The notes: generated by a model from the letters alone, not told the origin. Counted from the first letter of the stretch, positions 22,421 through 35,300 are shown. The stretch: 64,000 nt of DNA from Hypericum androsaemum (GCA_963995505.1 OZ023180.1:4712501-4776500), one strand, 5' to 3'. A program made the numbers and translations.

Positions 22421-24250
22421 AAAAAATTTGAGAACACAACTGAAAATTTGAAATTAATGGAAGTTCAAAGAAATCCGATATTACTTGATACTAGATTGAA
22501 GTAACAAAATCAGCCAAAAAAATGCTATTTTTTCTCTTTAATCTCCATTGCAATTTGTTTTCTCCATCTTATGTAAGGAGGATAAATAAATATATAAAAA
22601 AGTAAAAGAAAACCCATATAGACAATGTTGTCTTGTCTTTTGGACTAATTAGTTTGGCATTGTCGGTATGACTTTTTTTTCTCTCTCTCTTTTTCAGGTG
22701 TCGATGAAGCAAATATGTTCGCTCGGTGACGGCCCATTATAGGGCTACTTCATTCAATTCATGAGTGGTGTACCCTGCTTCATCGAGAAATCACGGCTTT
22801 ACATGCTCAAGCACAAGGCCTCTAGCAAATTTGGAGGCAAATTAAAATTACGTCAAAGTAAAAAACTTCCGATTATGGTTAAAAAATTTGTCAGATAATA
22901 AACGTGCAAATTACACATAATACCGCAAAGAAAAACTACGGGCCAATGAAAGTTTGAAAGTTCAATTGAGCAACAGAAACTCCTCCCAAACTGTTATATG
23001 CACAAAAATGAATAAATCATGTCAACCGGTAAGATATTTTTCTATTTTGATTTGCCTTAAATTTTAGTGTGAAAAGCTTAGCAGCATTTTGGCTATCTTT
23101 GGCGAAACAGATTGGAAGCAAATAACAGATTCTTAGCCGATAGTATATTAAAGAATGTGTTGGGTAAAATTAACTAACACATAGCAGATTCAATTTGGTA
23201 GATTATATTTTTTGGTTAAATTATTTATTAATTTATAAATTAATGTGAATTATTAATTTAATTTAAAATTGTAATAATTTAATAAATTACTTATTTATAT
23301 TTCTAAATAAGTTTTTTGATAAAGGACAAATGGTTAACTTATTGAATATATAATATAGTTAACATAAAAAATTGATCAAACATATAATATACAACTATCT
23401 AGTAAAGATTCATATTCATTGAAATTAGAATAAACAATATCATGTCATTCATATATATTGAATAATTTTATTTTTATTTACAAACATACGCATACTTTAA
23501 AAAATTAGGAATGGGAAAAAAATAATTTGTCAATTTTGTATTTATTCTTATTGATATTTTAAAAAATTATTACAATTTTTTATTCAGTAGTACTATTGAG
23601 CATTTTTAATCTTTAAAAATATTTTTATGTCAAATTAGATGACTAAAATATATAAATATACGTAATTTGATATATATTCAGAAATAAAATAAAAAATTTG
23701 AAATTCTTATCTCATGGCAAAATAAAAATACTAAAAAATGCAACCAAAACTATAGAGAAAAAACAACTACCCATCTAATCTACCATCCACTAGTAGATGG
23801 AATAACTACTCAACCTACTTTTTGACCAAACATGTATATTGAATTTTTTACTCCCAATCTATTATCTTTTGAGCATGGAGCCTGAGTATAGTAAAATATT
23901 CGAGTGGCTCGAGTGAAGAGTCTCGAAAATGATCGAGGTGGCGATCAGATACGAGAAGATGAAATACCAATGATCCGAAACGGTACACTAAATCAGGGTG
24001 GCGAGCCATAGCTAATTACACCCACACGCAGACACAAAACAACACACGTAACTAACTACGGAGGAAGGGAAGGAAGTGAACAAGTGTGCGAAGTTAGGAC
24101 AGCAGGGGGGAGAGAGAGAGAAACCGAAGAGCCAAAGACCTAAACCCAAAAAGGAAAGAAAAAGAAGAAGAAAGCCATCTATCTATCTCCGAAGCCCACC
24201 ACCTAATAGCCATAGCTAGTTGTCCTTACATCAGATGTTCCGCGCCCCTA
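22421..24250. other. AT-rich intergenic, no gene seen
   Basis: Very AT-rich from 23150 to 23870, possibly a decayed transposon, without recognisable ends. A short inverted repeat at 22701-22786 is listed separately. Confidence 0.45.
22701..22786. repeat. 11-bp perfect inverted repeat with nested small hairpin
   Basis: TCGATGAAGCA at 22701-22711 pairs with TGCTTCATCGA at 22776-22786. Inside, GCCC and GGGC near 22733-22745 can form a second small stem. Function unknown. Confidence 0.4.
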
Positions 24251-24346
24251 CACCACCTTTCCCTCTCTTATAATCTGATCTCAGTCTCGAATGGGAAAGT
24301 TATCGGCTTGATTAATTATTACATCACCCAACTGCCTTCTCACTCG

Positions 24347-24525
24347 GTAAGTAACTCCCTCCCTTTCTGTGCTTGGGGCTGGTAAAGTTGCAGTCTTTTT
24401 ATGGATTTGTGTCATGGGGATTCTCAAGTTCGGATTTTTATTGGGAAAATCGACCTGGGTTGCTGCCTTTTTTTGTTGCGGGAGGGTAGTTAGTTGTGTT
24501 GTTTGATTGGTGTTACTTCTTGTAG
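24347..24525 (+). other. 5' UTR intron of the SAM-domain gene
   Basis: A GTAAGT donor at 24347 and a TTGTAG acceptor ending at 24525 lie in the leader, with a possible TATAAT element near 24269. Inferred from splice-site quality only. Confidence 0.5.
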
Positions 24526-24565
24526 GAGGCGATTATTAGTTGAATAAAGGGAAGGGGAAGGAGTT

Positions 24566-27234
24566 ATGAGCAGAGAGAAGGCGCCGGAGCCTCTTGATTT
24601 CTTCATCTGGACTGTTGAGGTAACTATTACCCCCTGCTTTGTTTATTCTATTTCGTTTTGTTTAGTTGTTGCTTCATCGGATCTTGTGTTAAGATCTTGG
24701 CTAGTTGGTGATGTGGGGGGGAGTGGCTATTGGTTATTGCAAAGGACTTGAGCTGGTGGGAGATGGGTTCTTTTTGTTTTCGGCTTTCGGTTTGGTGATT
24801 GATATTTTGTGGGAAGGTTTGTAGGATTTAGTTTATTGGGGTATATTCGGTTTTGTTTCACTTTTGCTGGGCTCTATTCGATTACTGTCGGCTCTTTTTT
24901 ATTTCCTTCTTTGTGTGCGATGTTTGATAACTTTGATTGGGGAATGGGAAAGGACAAGTAGAGGCTATGCCAAAAGTTTGTAATCAAGATTCTGCAAAGA
25001 GTGAGAGTAGTTTGAGGGAACTTGGTATTCTGAGTTCAGATTTCGATTTACTGTCTCGCGATTGCGTTCGTGTTGTTCTAAAGTTTAGGGCCTGCTTGGG
25101 AATAGTTAATCATTGACCTAATCCTCTCCCTTTCCTCGCTTTTGAAGAAACCACACTAGCTTAGTTACTGGAGCTTCCCCTTCAAATGTACTTCATTATT
25201 GAGTTTACCTTCTTGGAGATGCACCGTTCTATTGTTTTGCTCGCTCTTGATGGTTGCTTCTACTTGCCATTTTTAACTGACTCTACATTGTATCATGGAT
25301 GTGGCTGGCAACTCAAATCTGATCGCTATCATTTGGAATGGGAATTGGAATGTGCAAGTTGGCGTTTGTTAAATCATATATGGTATGGTATCGTCAGAGG
25401 TATTATTGATAGTGACGAGTACTGGCATCTAGTGGGGAAAAGTGTTACTTTTCGGATTAAAATACTTAAAAGTCTACTAAGAATTGACAACCTTGACTTC
25501 CATGTGAAGATTCTTGTACGCTTTAAAAATTGGCTCTCCCCCAATAAGTTCCCTTATTTTCTATCAATCGGACCAAATTCAACCCTGCACCCGGATACAA
25601 GATTCCAAAGCATGTGCTTACTATATATTTAATGACCTGCTGATGTTTATTTCAATTGTTATTGAGCTTCACAAAATAAACTATTGATTGCCACCCTGTT
25701 AGGCTTCTCTTTTGCTGCCAGAAACAATTATTGTTGCTTGATTGTACAATGACTAGGTTGCCATGTCTACTCTACTTGGGGTATCAGCTGTCAGCATCAT
25801 AACCAAATCTTTTTTTTTTTTGATATTTTGGATTTAGTCAATTTATATGTTTGGTAGTTCAGCCAATTAAGAGACTACACTGTGTCAAAGACCTTGGTTC
25901 CAATCGTGTAAGAGTAAAATGTATAGCAAGGAAATTTTTGTGCTGTCCAAGAAGCACGGTATTTCTTCACACCTCAATTGTGCTTGAAACTTGGGCAACT
26001 GAGCTAGACTCTAATTCAACGAGAGCAACTTGATAAGATATATTTTCGTAATTCAACTGTGCAGTTTTCCTTGGGGTGCACACCTTTTTAAACAATTTAT
26101 GTGAAAACATTGCAGATTATGGATACAGTTATCTTTTAACCGACAAACCTTTGATGAAGATGGAACCTGTTTGACAATGTCAGGGTGCTTATGTGCTTGC
26201 GGTTACTGTCTTCTTTGTTCCTGATTTATGTTGAAAACAAGTATGTCGATCTTTGATTTTCCATGCTGACACAATGGCAACCTACTTGTGGGTGCCCCTC
26301 TTTGTACCAGGATGTTGGCATGTGGTTGGAAGAAATAAATCTCGGAAGCTACCGGCAAATTTTTAAAGAAAATGGCGTTAACGGGGAATATTTGGAAGGC
26401 ATGTCCATGTTCACAACTGAACAGATTCTACGGTTCATAAGGAGGTGCCACATGAAATGGGGGGATTTCATTACTTTGTGCAAGGAACTTAGACGAATAA
26501 AAGGTCCCCTCTGTCTTTGCCTATTTATCTCTCCAGGAATTGCCCAACTTTTTAATGTATCTTATTGTCTCCTAAGCTACTTGTTGCAAATGCATAACAT
26601 GGTTTTATCAGAAGTTCAAGCTACTGTTAGTGGACAATTTCACTCCCAATGACTTAACATCTTCCTTGTGGAAAAAGTGATATGACATATTTTGGAGTGA
26701 TGAAATTTTGGGATTCTCTTTGTGCATTCAATTTATTGAGTTTATTAGGCACGGGTGATTCCTCCGGAGCCCCTTTGTTGTTGTCATTTGCTCTTTGCAT
26801 GAAGTGACATCTTAAATCTCCCATTTGTACCAAGAAAAAGCTTTACTTTTGAATTCTGGTGCTGTTAATTGAGTGATCATGGCCGGACAAGATTCGTGTT
26901 CCCCGATACTTATTTCCTTCTCTTAGATCTTACTCTGTTTTGTGATCTGGCCAACCGTAGCATGGTGCTCTCTTTTTTTCAGGTGATATTTGGTTGTGCC
27001 AACAAGTTAAAATGCTTTTGTCGTTACTCTCTGTGGCCATCCCATATCATAAGCTTGCATTTGTTGATTTGGCCGAGTTTTCTGACCCAAAAATCGATTT
27101 CAGTCGCATGCCTAAAAGGGGAACAAAGAGTTCGCCGGCCATGGTGGGCTCCGTCATGCCTCTCTGTAGTCTTTGTCAAGGCAGCCAGACGTAACAGACA
27201 ATCACGAGTTGTATCATTGAAGCTTGAACCATAA
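24566..27234 (+). CDS. SAM (sterile alpha motif) domain protein, At3g07760-like
   Basis: Three exons (24566-24619, 26311-26503, 27104-27234) join in frame to 126 codons including the stop, a 125-residue protein. The first exon encodes MSREKAPEPLDFFIWTVE. Exon 2 holds the SAM domain (about residues 12-80) with the typical W-x-x-E-x-I-x-L start (MWLEEINLGSYRQIF) and a Trp/Phe-rich end. Exon 3 gives a basic tail with VRRPWWAPSCLSVVFVKAA. Intron 1 is long (1.7 kb) and separates the start from the domain. SAM domains mediate protein-protein or RNA interaction; the partner here is unknown. Length and the tail match, from memory, the Arabidopsis At3g07760 protein, whose neighbour At3g07770 is also the next-but-one gene here. 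Confidence 0.88.
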
Positions 27235-28100
27235 TGCAAGGCTTCAGCTTGTACGTATTAGTAGTGCTCTTTCCCTCCTTTTGCGCTTACCCTTTTATTA
27301 GAGAACAGAGAGATAGAGAAACAACTCCAAGCTTTTGTTTTGAATGTGGAAAGGTGCCCGATGGAGGAAGTTCTCAGTCGGTCGTAGAACTTCCGGATAG
27401 AGTAGAAGGAAGCCCTTCTTATATATTGATTGCTGCAAGTCCATAACATTGCTGTTATCTTCCTTTTCCTTCCTCCTCGAAGTAGAGATTGAATGCTAAC
27501 GTGGAAGAAAGTCAATGTAATATGTCCCAGTTTGTAAATGAACAACAACCTATGTTTTTTTCTTAGAACACTCATCGCATGTTTGATGTCGAAACACAAG
27601 TAACGGGTTCGACTGACTCGAGGAATAGCTCAAGTGGTACGCATTATATGGACAGAATAATAAACGGTTGTGATCATTCAATACAACGGTATGAAAACTT
27701 CAACGGCACCTGAGGATTTCAGAATTGGTTCAGGACCAAGATTCAATAATGTCCAATCTTTTTTAGCATACAAAAATAGTCTTCATCAGATCTTCTATGT
27801 ACAAATAAACTGATTAATTTAGACTTAAATCGGATAAAGTTTTTGAAATTAAACAAAACTCTCTCAAACGGTATTAACTCGGTTCCATTTGTAAGACTAG
27901 GGCTGCGAATCTTAAATATTTGCTAGCATATATTGGCAAGTTGGTAACTAAAAAATGACACTCGCAATCGCAAGTCTGTGGCCGAGGCCTGAGGACAATT
28001 TATTTCTCAGACGATGGGACCCAGTTCACAAAAATGTGGCTGTCATTCATCAGCCACCCAAGTGAAGTGACCCCTCCAAGAGAACAAAACACATCATCTC
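27235..28100. other. 3' flank of the SAM gene and LHCB2 upstream region
   Basis: The first 300 bases are probably 3' UTR of the SAM gene; the rest is AT-rich intergenic. No further gene. Confidence 0.45.
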
Positions 28101-28110
28101 CCCAAATCCG

Positions 28111-28246
28111 ACGTGGCAGAAGAACAGCCTCTATCCCACCTCCAAAGAATCCAACAGGAAATCTCCAACCAATGGGAAGTAGCTGAGGTGTAGATTTCCT
28201 GATCCACCACGTCATCAAAATCTCCTTCGCCAATATATATATATAA
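28111..28246 (+). promoter_or_regulatory. LHCB2 promoter elements (ACGTGGC, CCAAT, TATA)
   Basis: ACGTGGC at 28111-28117 is a G-box-type ACGT element, CCAAT lies at 28169-28173, and a TATATATATATAA box at 28233-28246 sits 93 bases before the start codon. This arrangement is typical of light-regulated CAB genes. Confidence 0.65.
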
Positions 28247-28338
28247 TCCTCCCCTAACTTGTAACAAACACCACCAACTTGTAATAACACAAGAAAAGAA
28301 AAGTCCAAACACAAAGAAGAGGCAGAAGAAGTAGACTA

Positions 28339-29220
28339 ATGGCGACATCAACTTTCCCCCACACAGGAGTTGCTGCATTGAGGCAGTCCAATGACTTCTC
28401 CCGCAAGGTCGGTGTCTCCAATGGCGGCCGCTTCACCATGCGCCGAACCGTCAAGAGTGCCCCTCAAAGCATCTGGTAAAAAAAAACCCGGAACTGATGA
28501 TTAAGTTAGAACGAACTCTCTTGAACGTGTTATTGATTCTAATGTTGGGTGGGACATGTGTGATACAGGTACGGACCCGACCGTCCCAAGTACTTGGGGC
28601 CATTCTCGGAGCAGACCCCGTCATACCTGACCGGTGAATTCCCCGGTGACTACGGATGGGACACCGCGGGGCTGTCAGCTGACCCGGAGACATTCACCAA
28701 GAACCGCGAGCTCGAGGTGATCCACTCGAGGTGGGCAATGCTCGGGGCACTCGGCTGTGTCTTCCCCGAGATCCTCTCCAAGAACGGTGTCAAGTTCGGA
28801 GAGGCCGTGTGGTTCAAGGCCGGGTCCCAAATCTTCTCCGAGGGCGGGCTCGACTACCTTGGCAACCCCAACCTGGTCCACGCTCAGAGCATCCTGGCCA
28901 TCTGGGCTTGCCAGGTTGTGCTCATGGGATTCATCGAGGGCTACCGCATTGGTGGAGGGCCCCTCGGAGAGGGCCTCGACCCCCTCTACCCGGGTGGCGC
29001 ATTCGACCCCCTCGGGCTCGCTGATGACCCCGAGGCATTCGCGGAGTTGAAGGTCAAGGAGCTCAAGAATGGCAGGCTTGCTATGTTCTCCATGTTCGGG
29101 TTCTTCGTTCAGGCCATTGTCACCGGAAAGGGCCCCATCGAGAACCTTTACGACCACGTCGCGGACCCCGTCGCGAACAATGCCTGGGCTTTCGCCACCA
29201 ACTTCGTCCCCGGAAAGTGA
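28339..29220 (+). CDS. LHCB2: Chlorophyll a/b-binding protein LHCB2 (LHCII type II)
   Basis: Two exons (28339-28475, 28569-29220) encode 262 residues: a chloroplast transit peptide of about 34 residues, then RRTVK, whose Thr37 is the site that STN7 kinase phosphorylates in LHCB2 during state transitions. The trimerisation motif WYGPDR (46-51) and three membrane helices follow. Chlorophyll ligands are visible: E95, H98 and R100 in helix B (ELEVIHSRW) and the matching ELKNGRLAM in helix A. The intron splits the Trp codon of WYG; LHCB1 genes usually lack this intron, which supports LHCB2. The product is the major photosystem II antenna in the thylakoid. GC-rich third positions suggest high expression. 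No defects seen. Confidence 0.97.
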
Positions 29221-29742
29221 GCGCTTGTAATGCATGGCTCTTGTAATGAACCTTCAGCAGTGAAACTGCCGAGCGAGAATGTAATGTAAACATATTTTAC
29301 CCTTTTTCTTCCAAGTTTAGAATTGCGAATTAATGCTCCGATCCTGCAATGTTTGTCCTCTCACTCGGTTTATATTCAAATAGTGCGATATCAACTAGAG
29401 AAATCTATCACTCGGTTTGACGTTTTAACCACAAGATAAAGAGTGTGCAAGACGAACATGCTTGTACCAAGAAACTAAAGTACTACCATTTTGGTTTAGG
29501 CTACAAAACTGCATCGATCATTAAACTAAGGCCAAGTTTTATTGTCATACAAAAAACTTCCTCTTGGACTTACTTATGACAATGTAGAGTACCCGAACCA
29601 AAAGCCAACTACGTAACTACTGCAATTGCGTTGTAGATCCGACCCTGTCCGAGTAAAATTACAGACTCCAGTTCCCGTGAACTAAGAAGCTCTTCTGGAC
29701 CTGAGAATGTAGGAAAATAAATATACACGAGTCTCCCCTTCC
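29221..29742. other. Convergent 3' regions of LHCB2 and HSP90.6
   Basis: About 520 bases between two convergent stop codons, probably both 3' UTRs. No further gene. Confidence 0.5.
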
Positions 29743-32700
29743 TCACTTTTGACCACCAGCTTCAGCTGGTTCGACTAGCTCGGCTTCCACCGTCTCCGGG
29801 GTGCGAGATTGAGACGATCCATGATACTGCACCTCTGGAGACGACCATTTTCCCGAGAGAGCCAGTCCCATCATCCCGTATATCTTTCCTCCAAGTTCAG
29901 CCGGATTCTCAGGCTGTGCAAACAGGAAACAAGTTAGTTGTTCATGATTGTCTCGATCACGATCACGTTGTAGCCCGCCTTGGCCGAAATGAAGCATACT
30001 TCTGAAATTTATCAAGATTCGGAAAAGCAAAAAATAACAGCTGGTCTATAGCATTAAGAAGGTAGCATGAACTCACAGTAAATCCACTGGACACTAGAGC
30101 CGTTTCGTACAGAAGATCTATGGCTTTCAGGGCATCTTCATCTTCTGGGTTACTCCCGCAAGCAGCCTGTAGAAAGTTTACATTCATGGACATCGTTATA
30201 TTCAAAGAGATTAACAGGAAAACGTAAGGTAGATATAAATAACAAGAGAGAAAAAGGCTCCCTTACGTTCAAGTTCTTGATTATTGGATGGTCGGGATTG
30301 ATCTCAAACACCCTTCTGGATCTCATAAAATCCAAGGCTGATGCATCACCAGCAGATTGCGACTTCATTAACCTACCATTAATATGGTCTTGCGTTATAT
30401 GCATGAAAAATAGTCCAAACCAGTTAATGGCCCAAGATGGAACAGGGTATTCACCTTTCCATATTCGCAGACCAACCAAATTTTCCGGAGGCAATAACAC
30501 ATGGTGAAGAACTTAGGCGATTTGAAATCTGCACACTGGCAACTTTATCACCTAAACGCTTCTTAATCCAGTCACAAGTTTGGCCAAATTCCTGCTTTAG
30601 TGCTTTGTCTTTTTCCTCATTCTTATCCCCTGAGAAAGAAGAACCACCCCAGTTAAGCTGTGCCAAGTAGAAGCTGGAACAAGAGGAGGAAGCATGGCAC
30701 TCCTTACCAGTAAAAATTTAAGCAAGTCAAAACAACGATTTTTTGCTCAAGAACCCCGACCAAAAATGAGCCTTTATACCAGAGAGACAAAAGGAGTAAC
30801 TAGAGGAAGGAAGCAGCTAACAGGTTTCAATAAGAACCTCGACCAAAAATGAGCCTTTATACCAGAGAGAGAAAAGGAGTAACTAAAGAGGAAGCAGCTA
30901 ACAGGTTTCAATAAGAAGCTGAGAAATATACAAACCTAAGTCGAGGTCCTCCTTGCTGATGTCAATGAAATTCTTTTCCTTGTATTCTTTCAGGTTCTGG
31001 ATTGCAACTTCATCAATGGGATCAACTAAAAAGAGCACCTAAAGAAAAGCACCAAGGGAAAATAAGAAGGGCAGAATAGATGAGTGCAAGCTGTGAAGTC
31101 GACAACTACAAAAGCAAACCTCTAGATCCTTCTCAAGAAGCTTCTCCAAGAAGGGTGTATTTTTAGCACTGGTCACACTGTCAGCAGCAATATAAAAGAT
31201 GTCTTTTTGCTCGGGTTTCATGTTATCTACATACTCATCCAAGCTGATCATTTCCTCTTCACTCTGTGAAGAGAAAAACCGAAGCAGAGGTGCAATACGC
31301 TTGTGGTTCTCACGATCTTCAATACAACCCAGTTTGATATGCTTGCCAAAACTTTGCCAAAAATTCTCATAATCCTAAAGCAGAAAGCATGAATATTAAT
31401 CACTTAAAAATTGAAGCAAAGTAAGGATATCAGCTAAAAGATCATAGTTCTAGAACCCTGAAGTTTTTAAAGCACAAAAACAGGAGGGAATTTAGAATTA
31501 CATTAGAGCATATGGGCCTGCTTAGTTACAGTTATTCACACATCAAGACGAAAAAATGCTAACAATTCGAGGAGCTCTTTATTCGGTAAATCTGCAACGG
31601 GTTTAGAAATACTTGGTACGTAATGCAAAGAAAAGCAAGCTGACATGTGAACAGAGGAAGAAATGTAATAGATGCGTGGAAGTAACAAACAATGGCTAAC
31701 AGACATACATCTTTATTCTCACTCATCGATATACCCAAAATCATCTCAAAGGCCTTCCTGACCAAGCGTTTCCTCATAATCCGTACCTGGATGACCACAA
31801 AGGAAGGTAGATGTCAGAAAATCTGAAAATGTAATCAACAAGATAGGAAATGATTCAATAATATCACAAACTAGGACGAAGGGAAAAGCCGTTTACTTAC
31901 AACGCGACTTTCTTGAAGAATCTCTCGAGAGACATTCAGTGGAAGATCGTTCGAGTCAACAACACCTTTCACGAAACTTAGATATCGTGGGAACTATGCC
32001 AAAATAGAACAGAAGAATGAGCATGAGCTATTATTAAGAAAAAAAATGATATTATTCAATCTCATAACTTGGTTCGGGTTTTATCCACACTTACCAGTTC
32101 GCCATCAAAATCGTCAGAAATGAATACCCTTTTCACGTAGAGCCTGATATTTTTTGTCTTGGGATTCATAATGTCATCCTTCCCGGAAGGAGCAACTGCC
32201 GGCACATAAAGTATAGATCTGAATTCAACCTCACCCTGCAGGACAGCAATCCCAATTTGAGTAGACCGTACATACCAGCATATATCAGGCACAATTTAAA
32301 GGACATTGAGGGTGCGTTTGGTAACTATTCTAGACAGACTTGTAGAAACAGGACATGACAGAATCGTACTGTACTCAACAATCTGTTCTGGTTGTTCTCA
32401 TCTATAATTTGGTAATACTAGTACATCAAATACTAAAATTATTTATAAAAAAGAAGGAATTTTATGAAAAAATATAAAGAGACGTAATAAAGTAACAATA
32501 AATGTGTCCTAGGCCAAAAATCATCAGCCCATAAAAATTGGTGGGACGAGATTTGAGGGTAGGACTTGGACAAGTTTTCGTTTTGTCCGAGTCCTATCTT
32601 GCACCAAACATCGTCTAGGACAAAAATTCATGTCCAGTCCTGTTCATCTAAACAAATGCAGCGTAAAGGTGTATCTTTCCTCCTAAAATCGCAAACCTCC

Positions 32701-35139
32701 ACGAGCAAAGATCAAGTCAATTTTTAATATCAAGCATATTTCTCACTGCCAGAAACATATATCTCGAACCAGGAGTCCTGACAAAGTCACAGATGTGCAA
32801 CTGCAATTGGAGTTACCTCTGTTGTGAAATGGGAAGAAGCAAGCGGCTCCAAGTACTCATTAAAGGTTTTTTTGTAAAATTCATTGTAGTCTTCGGTAGT
32901 GACTTCCTTTGGGTTGCGAAGCTGCATGTTTGAAACGGCAATTCAAAAGCTATTAGCAGAAACAAAGTCACGAGAGCAGGAGCAGCACCATCAAGATCCA
33001 ACTATCTGAAAAGAAAGGGCATACCCATATTGGTTGAGTCTCATTTGTCAGGTCCCAGTCCCAGTACCTTTCAACAACAGTTTTTGTCTTCTTCTTCTTC
33101 TGCCACCAAAGGATCAATTGATTGATCACGAAAATAAGCCATTAAATTGGAATATGAAGAAAACAGGCTAGAGAAAACTTCTCTGATACCTCAGTTGCGC
33201 CATCTTGTTCATCCTTCTTTGCTTCAGCTGGATCCTCATCAACCTCAACCTGCATCACGCAACATTCATCAACCAAACAAAATCTGAAAAATAATGATCC
33301 ATAATCCATATCAATTGTACCACGAATCAAATTGAAAATATTTGCGTAAGAAACTTCATTGCTGAGAACAAAACAGGTTAAGAGTTTCATGGAGATGCAG
33401 AAACGAATTACCTCTTTAGTGTATCCTTTTTCCAGCCAGGTATATATTGGGAAGGAAACAAACTGCGAATAGTTCTTCACGAGCTTCTGAATCCGCTCTG
33501 GGTCGGCAAAGCGTTTCTCGTCATTCTGAAAGCAGCAATAACACATTGAAAGCCTAGTTAAGATACAAATAGAGATACAGGGGTACAGGTTAAGATGCAA
33601 AGACTCTAGATTCTAGACCTTCAGGAACAATGTAAGTCGGGTTCCTCTTGGAATGAGCTTCTCGGGGTCGGTTTCCTCTCTAATCAAATAGGAGCTAGCA
33701 TTCGCCTCCGCTTCCCACACATATTGCTTGTCCGATTTTGGGCTTTTGGTTGAGACAATAACCTTTCAGTTACAAGAGACATGTGAGCTGAACAAGCATC
33801 AGAACCAAGAATGCCATTCAAAACATAAAACTTTCTGCCAAGCTCATACTCGATCTGCGACTAGGAAAGCTGAATAAAAGCCAACACCAAATTGGCCAAT
33901 TAAATTGCTGTCTCTGCCACCATCCGTGCTATCCTGTTGATAGAACAGTTTGTCAACAAAAGTATTTTAGACCAAAAAAATTGAAAAAAATGTAGCAACG
34001 TAAGGGGAAATACCTTTAATGCCTGCAAGAACTTAGCAGTTCCACTTTGTGCAATAGTCCCAAGACAATCAATTAGCTCTTGTCGGGTCATACCAATCCC
34101 CGAATCACTGTCAAGAACAAGATCAATTGAAATATCCAATCGCGAACTACCAGCAATCAACAGCTGTAAGAAGTTTGATCAAACTCACGTAATTGTTATG
34201 ACACCATTTTCCTTGTCACCCTGAATTCGAATGTCAAGATCACCACCTCCTCCCAAAATTGCATTATCAGTCACACTGAGAAACCGCAACTTGTCTAGGG
34301 CATCACTTGCATTGCTGCAAATACAAGCTGACATCATAAACATAGCATATAGATAAAGATCCATCTACTCCTAACCGCAGGATCAGGATGTCCATGCAAT
34401 CCAAGTGAACACGACAGACAAAAAATTCAGTTTGGCCGTCCATCAACTGGAAAGAAATAGAAAAGCTCGTACAACAGAATAACCACAGTCGCACTACCTG
34501 ATCAGCTCCCTAAGAAACACCTCCTTGTTGCTGTACAAGCTATTGACAATCAAATCCATAAGACGGCTAACCTGCCATCACATCAACAACTCCTGAGACC
34601 CCCATAAATCATCTATATTAGAAACGCAAATAATAAAATTAAGCAAACGAAGTCCAAAGAACAAACCTCCGCTTGATACTCATGCTTTTCGCCCGCTACA
34701 GGAGGCGGGGAAGACGCATCAGACTCCGCTGCAGTGGACTCGCCCCGCACACCAATAAACCACCCATTTCGAGACGGGCAGCCGCTCATACTTGGCCGAG
34801 CCACCCCGTTTCCCAGCACGGAGTACCATCTCCTACCGGTCTCACTCTCCGAGCCCTGTTTATCCACATCCAAATCAATCACATTCCCTGTTAAAAGACA
34901 CAAACACCCTCGTCCTCTAATCCGGAACAATTCAAGTTGCAATCTTTCCCACATGAACACACACCAACTAATCAAAGATCACACCTTTCGAGTAAATTAA
35001 AGGTCGCAGAGGGAGGAACGGGGCTCACCGAATCCGGAGAGAGGCGGGAGACTGTGGCGACGGCGGCGCTCCGGTGATGGGAGGAGCGGGCCCGGATGGC
35101 GGCGGAGAGGGCGGAGGAGCGCCGGGAGAGCCTGTGCAT
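29743..35139 (-). CDS. HSP90.6: Mitochondrial-type HSP90 chaperone (HSP90.6/TRAP1-like)
   Basis: ATP-driven chaperone of the organelle matrix. Twenty exons run from 35139-35029 (exon 1) to 29913-29743 (exon 20), all with GT..AG junctions in phase, totalling 796 codons (795 residues; the Arabidopsis protein is about 799). The start [18 protein letters not shown] is Arg/Ser/Ala-rich without acidic residues, as in a mitochondrial presequence. The GHKL ATPase domain shows [14 protein letters not shown] (122-135), DSGIGMT (168-174) and [11 protein letters not shown] (211-221). A short acidic/KKKK linker, middle domain and C-terminal dimerisation domain follow. There is no MEEVD tail, consistent with an organellar rather than cytosolic form. 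Exon 2 is taken from the acceptor at 34857-34856, because the better-looking acceptor 32 bases upstream meets a stop. The plastid paralogue HSP90.5 is the main alternative. Confidence 0.94.
30751..30914 (-). repeat. Tandem duplication of about 82 bp in HSP90.6 intron 16
   Basis: Copies at 30751-30833 and 30834-30914 both start GAACCYCGACCAAAAATGAG and end CAGGTTTCAATAA. Intronic; splice sites unaffected. Confidence 0.85.
32310..32663. mobile_element. Probable MITE in HSP90.6 intron 11
   Basis: The intron between exons 11 and 12 (32236-32816) is unusually long and holds sequence starting GGTGCGTTTGGTAAC and ending, on the opposite strand, CGCTGCATTTGTTT. Subterminal ACAGGACATGACAG and ACAGGACTGGACATG echo each other. 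GGTGCGTTTGGT-type ends are common in plant Harbinger and hAT MITEs. TAAAGG occurs just outside both ends but the exact duplication is not settled. Confidence 0.55.
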
Positions 35140-35180
35140 GGTCGCGGGAAATGGAAGAGAGAGCGAGGAGGAGGAGGAGG

Positions 35181-35200
35181 GGTTTAGGGTTTAGGGTTTA
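35181..35200 (-). promoter_or_regulatory. Telo-box repeat in the HSP90.6 leader/promoter
   Basis: On the gene's strand this is two AAACCCTAA-type units about 45 bases before the start codon. Telo-boxes are frequent near the transcription start of plant translation and housekeeping genes. Confidence 0.6.
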
Positions 35201-35274
35201 AAGGCAAACCAAGGGTTTAAGAAGCTTCTGGAGACGGTTTCTATTTTCTTTCTTTTGGGGGTTCTTCTTTCCTT

Positions 35275-35300
35275 TTTTATTATTATTATTATTATTTTTA
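35275..35300. repeat. (TTA)n microsatellite
   Basis: About eight TTA/ATT units. Confidence 0.85.

Noticed and set aside
22701..22786. miRNA precursor
   Set aside because: The stem is only 11 bp with a large unpaired interior; mature sequence does not match a family I know.
28675..29235. 186-residue minus strand frame
   Set aside because: Antisense shadow of GC-rich LHCB2 exon 2.
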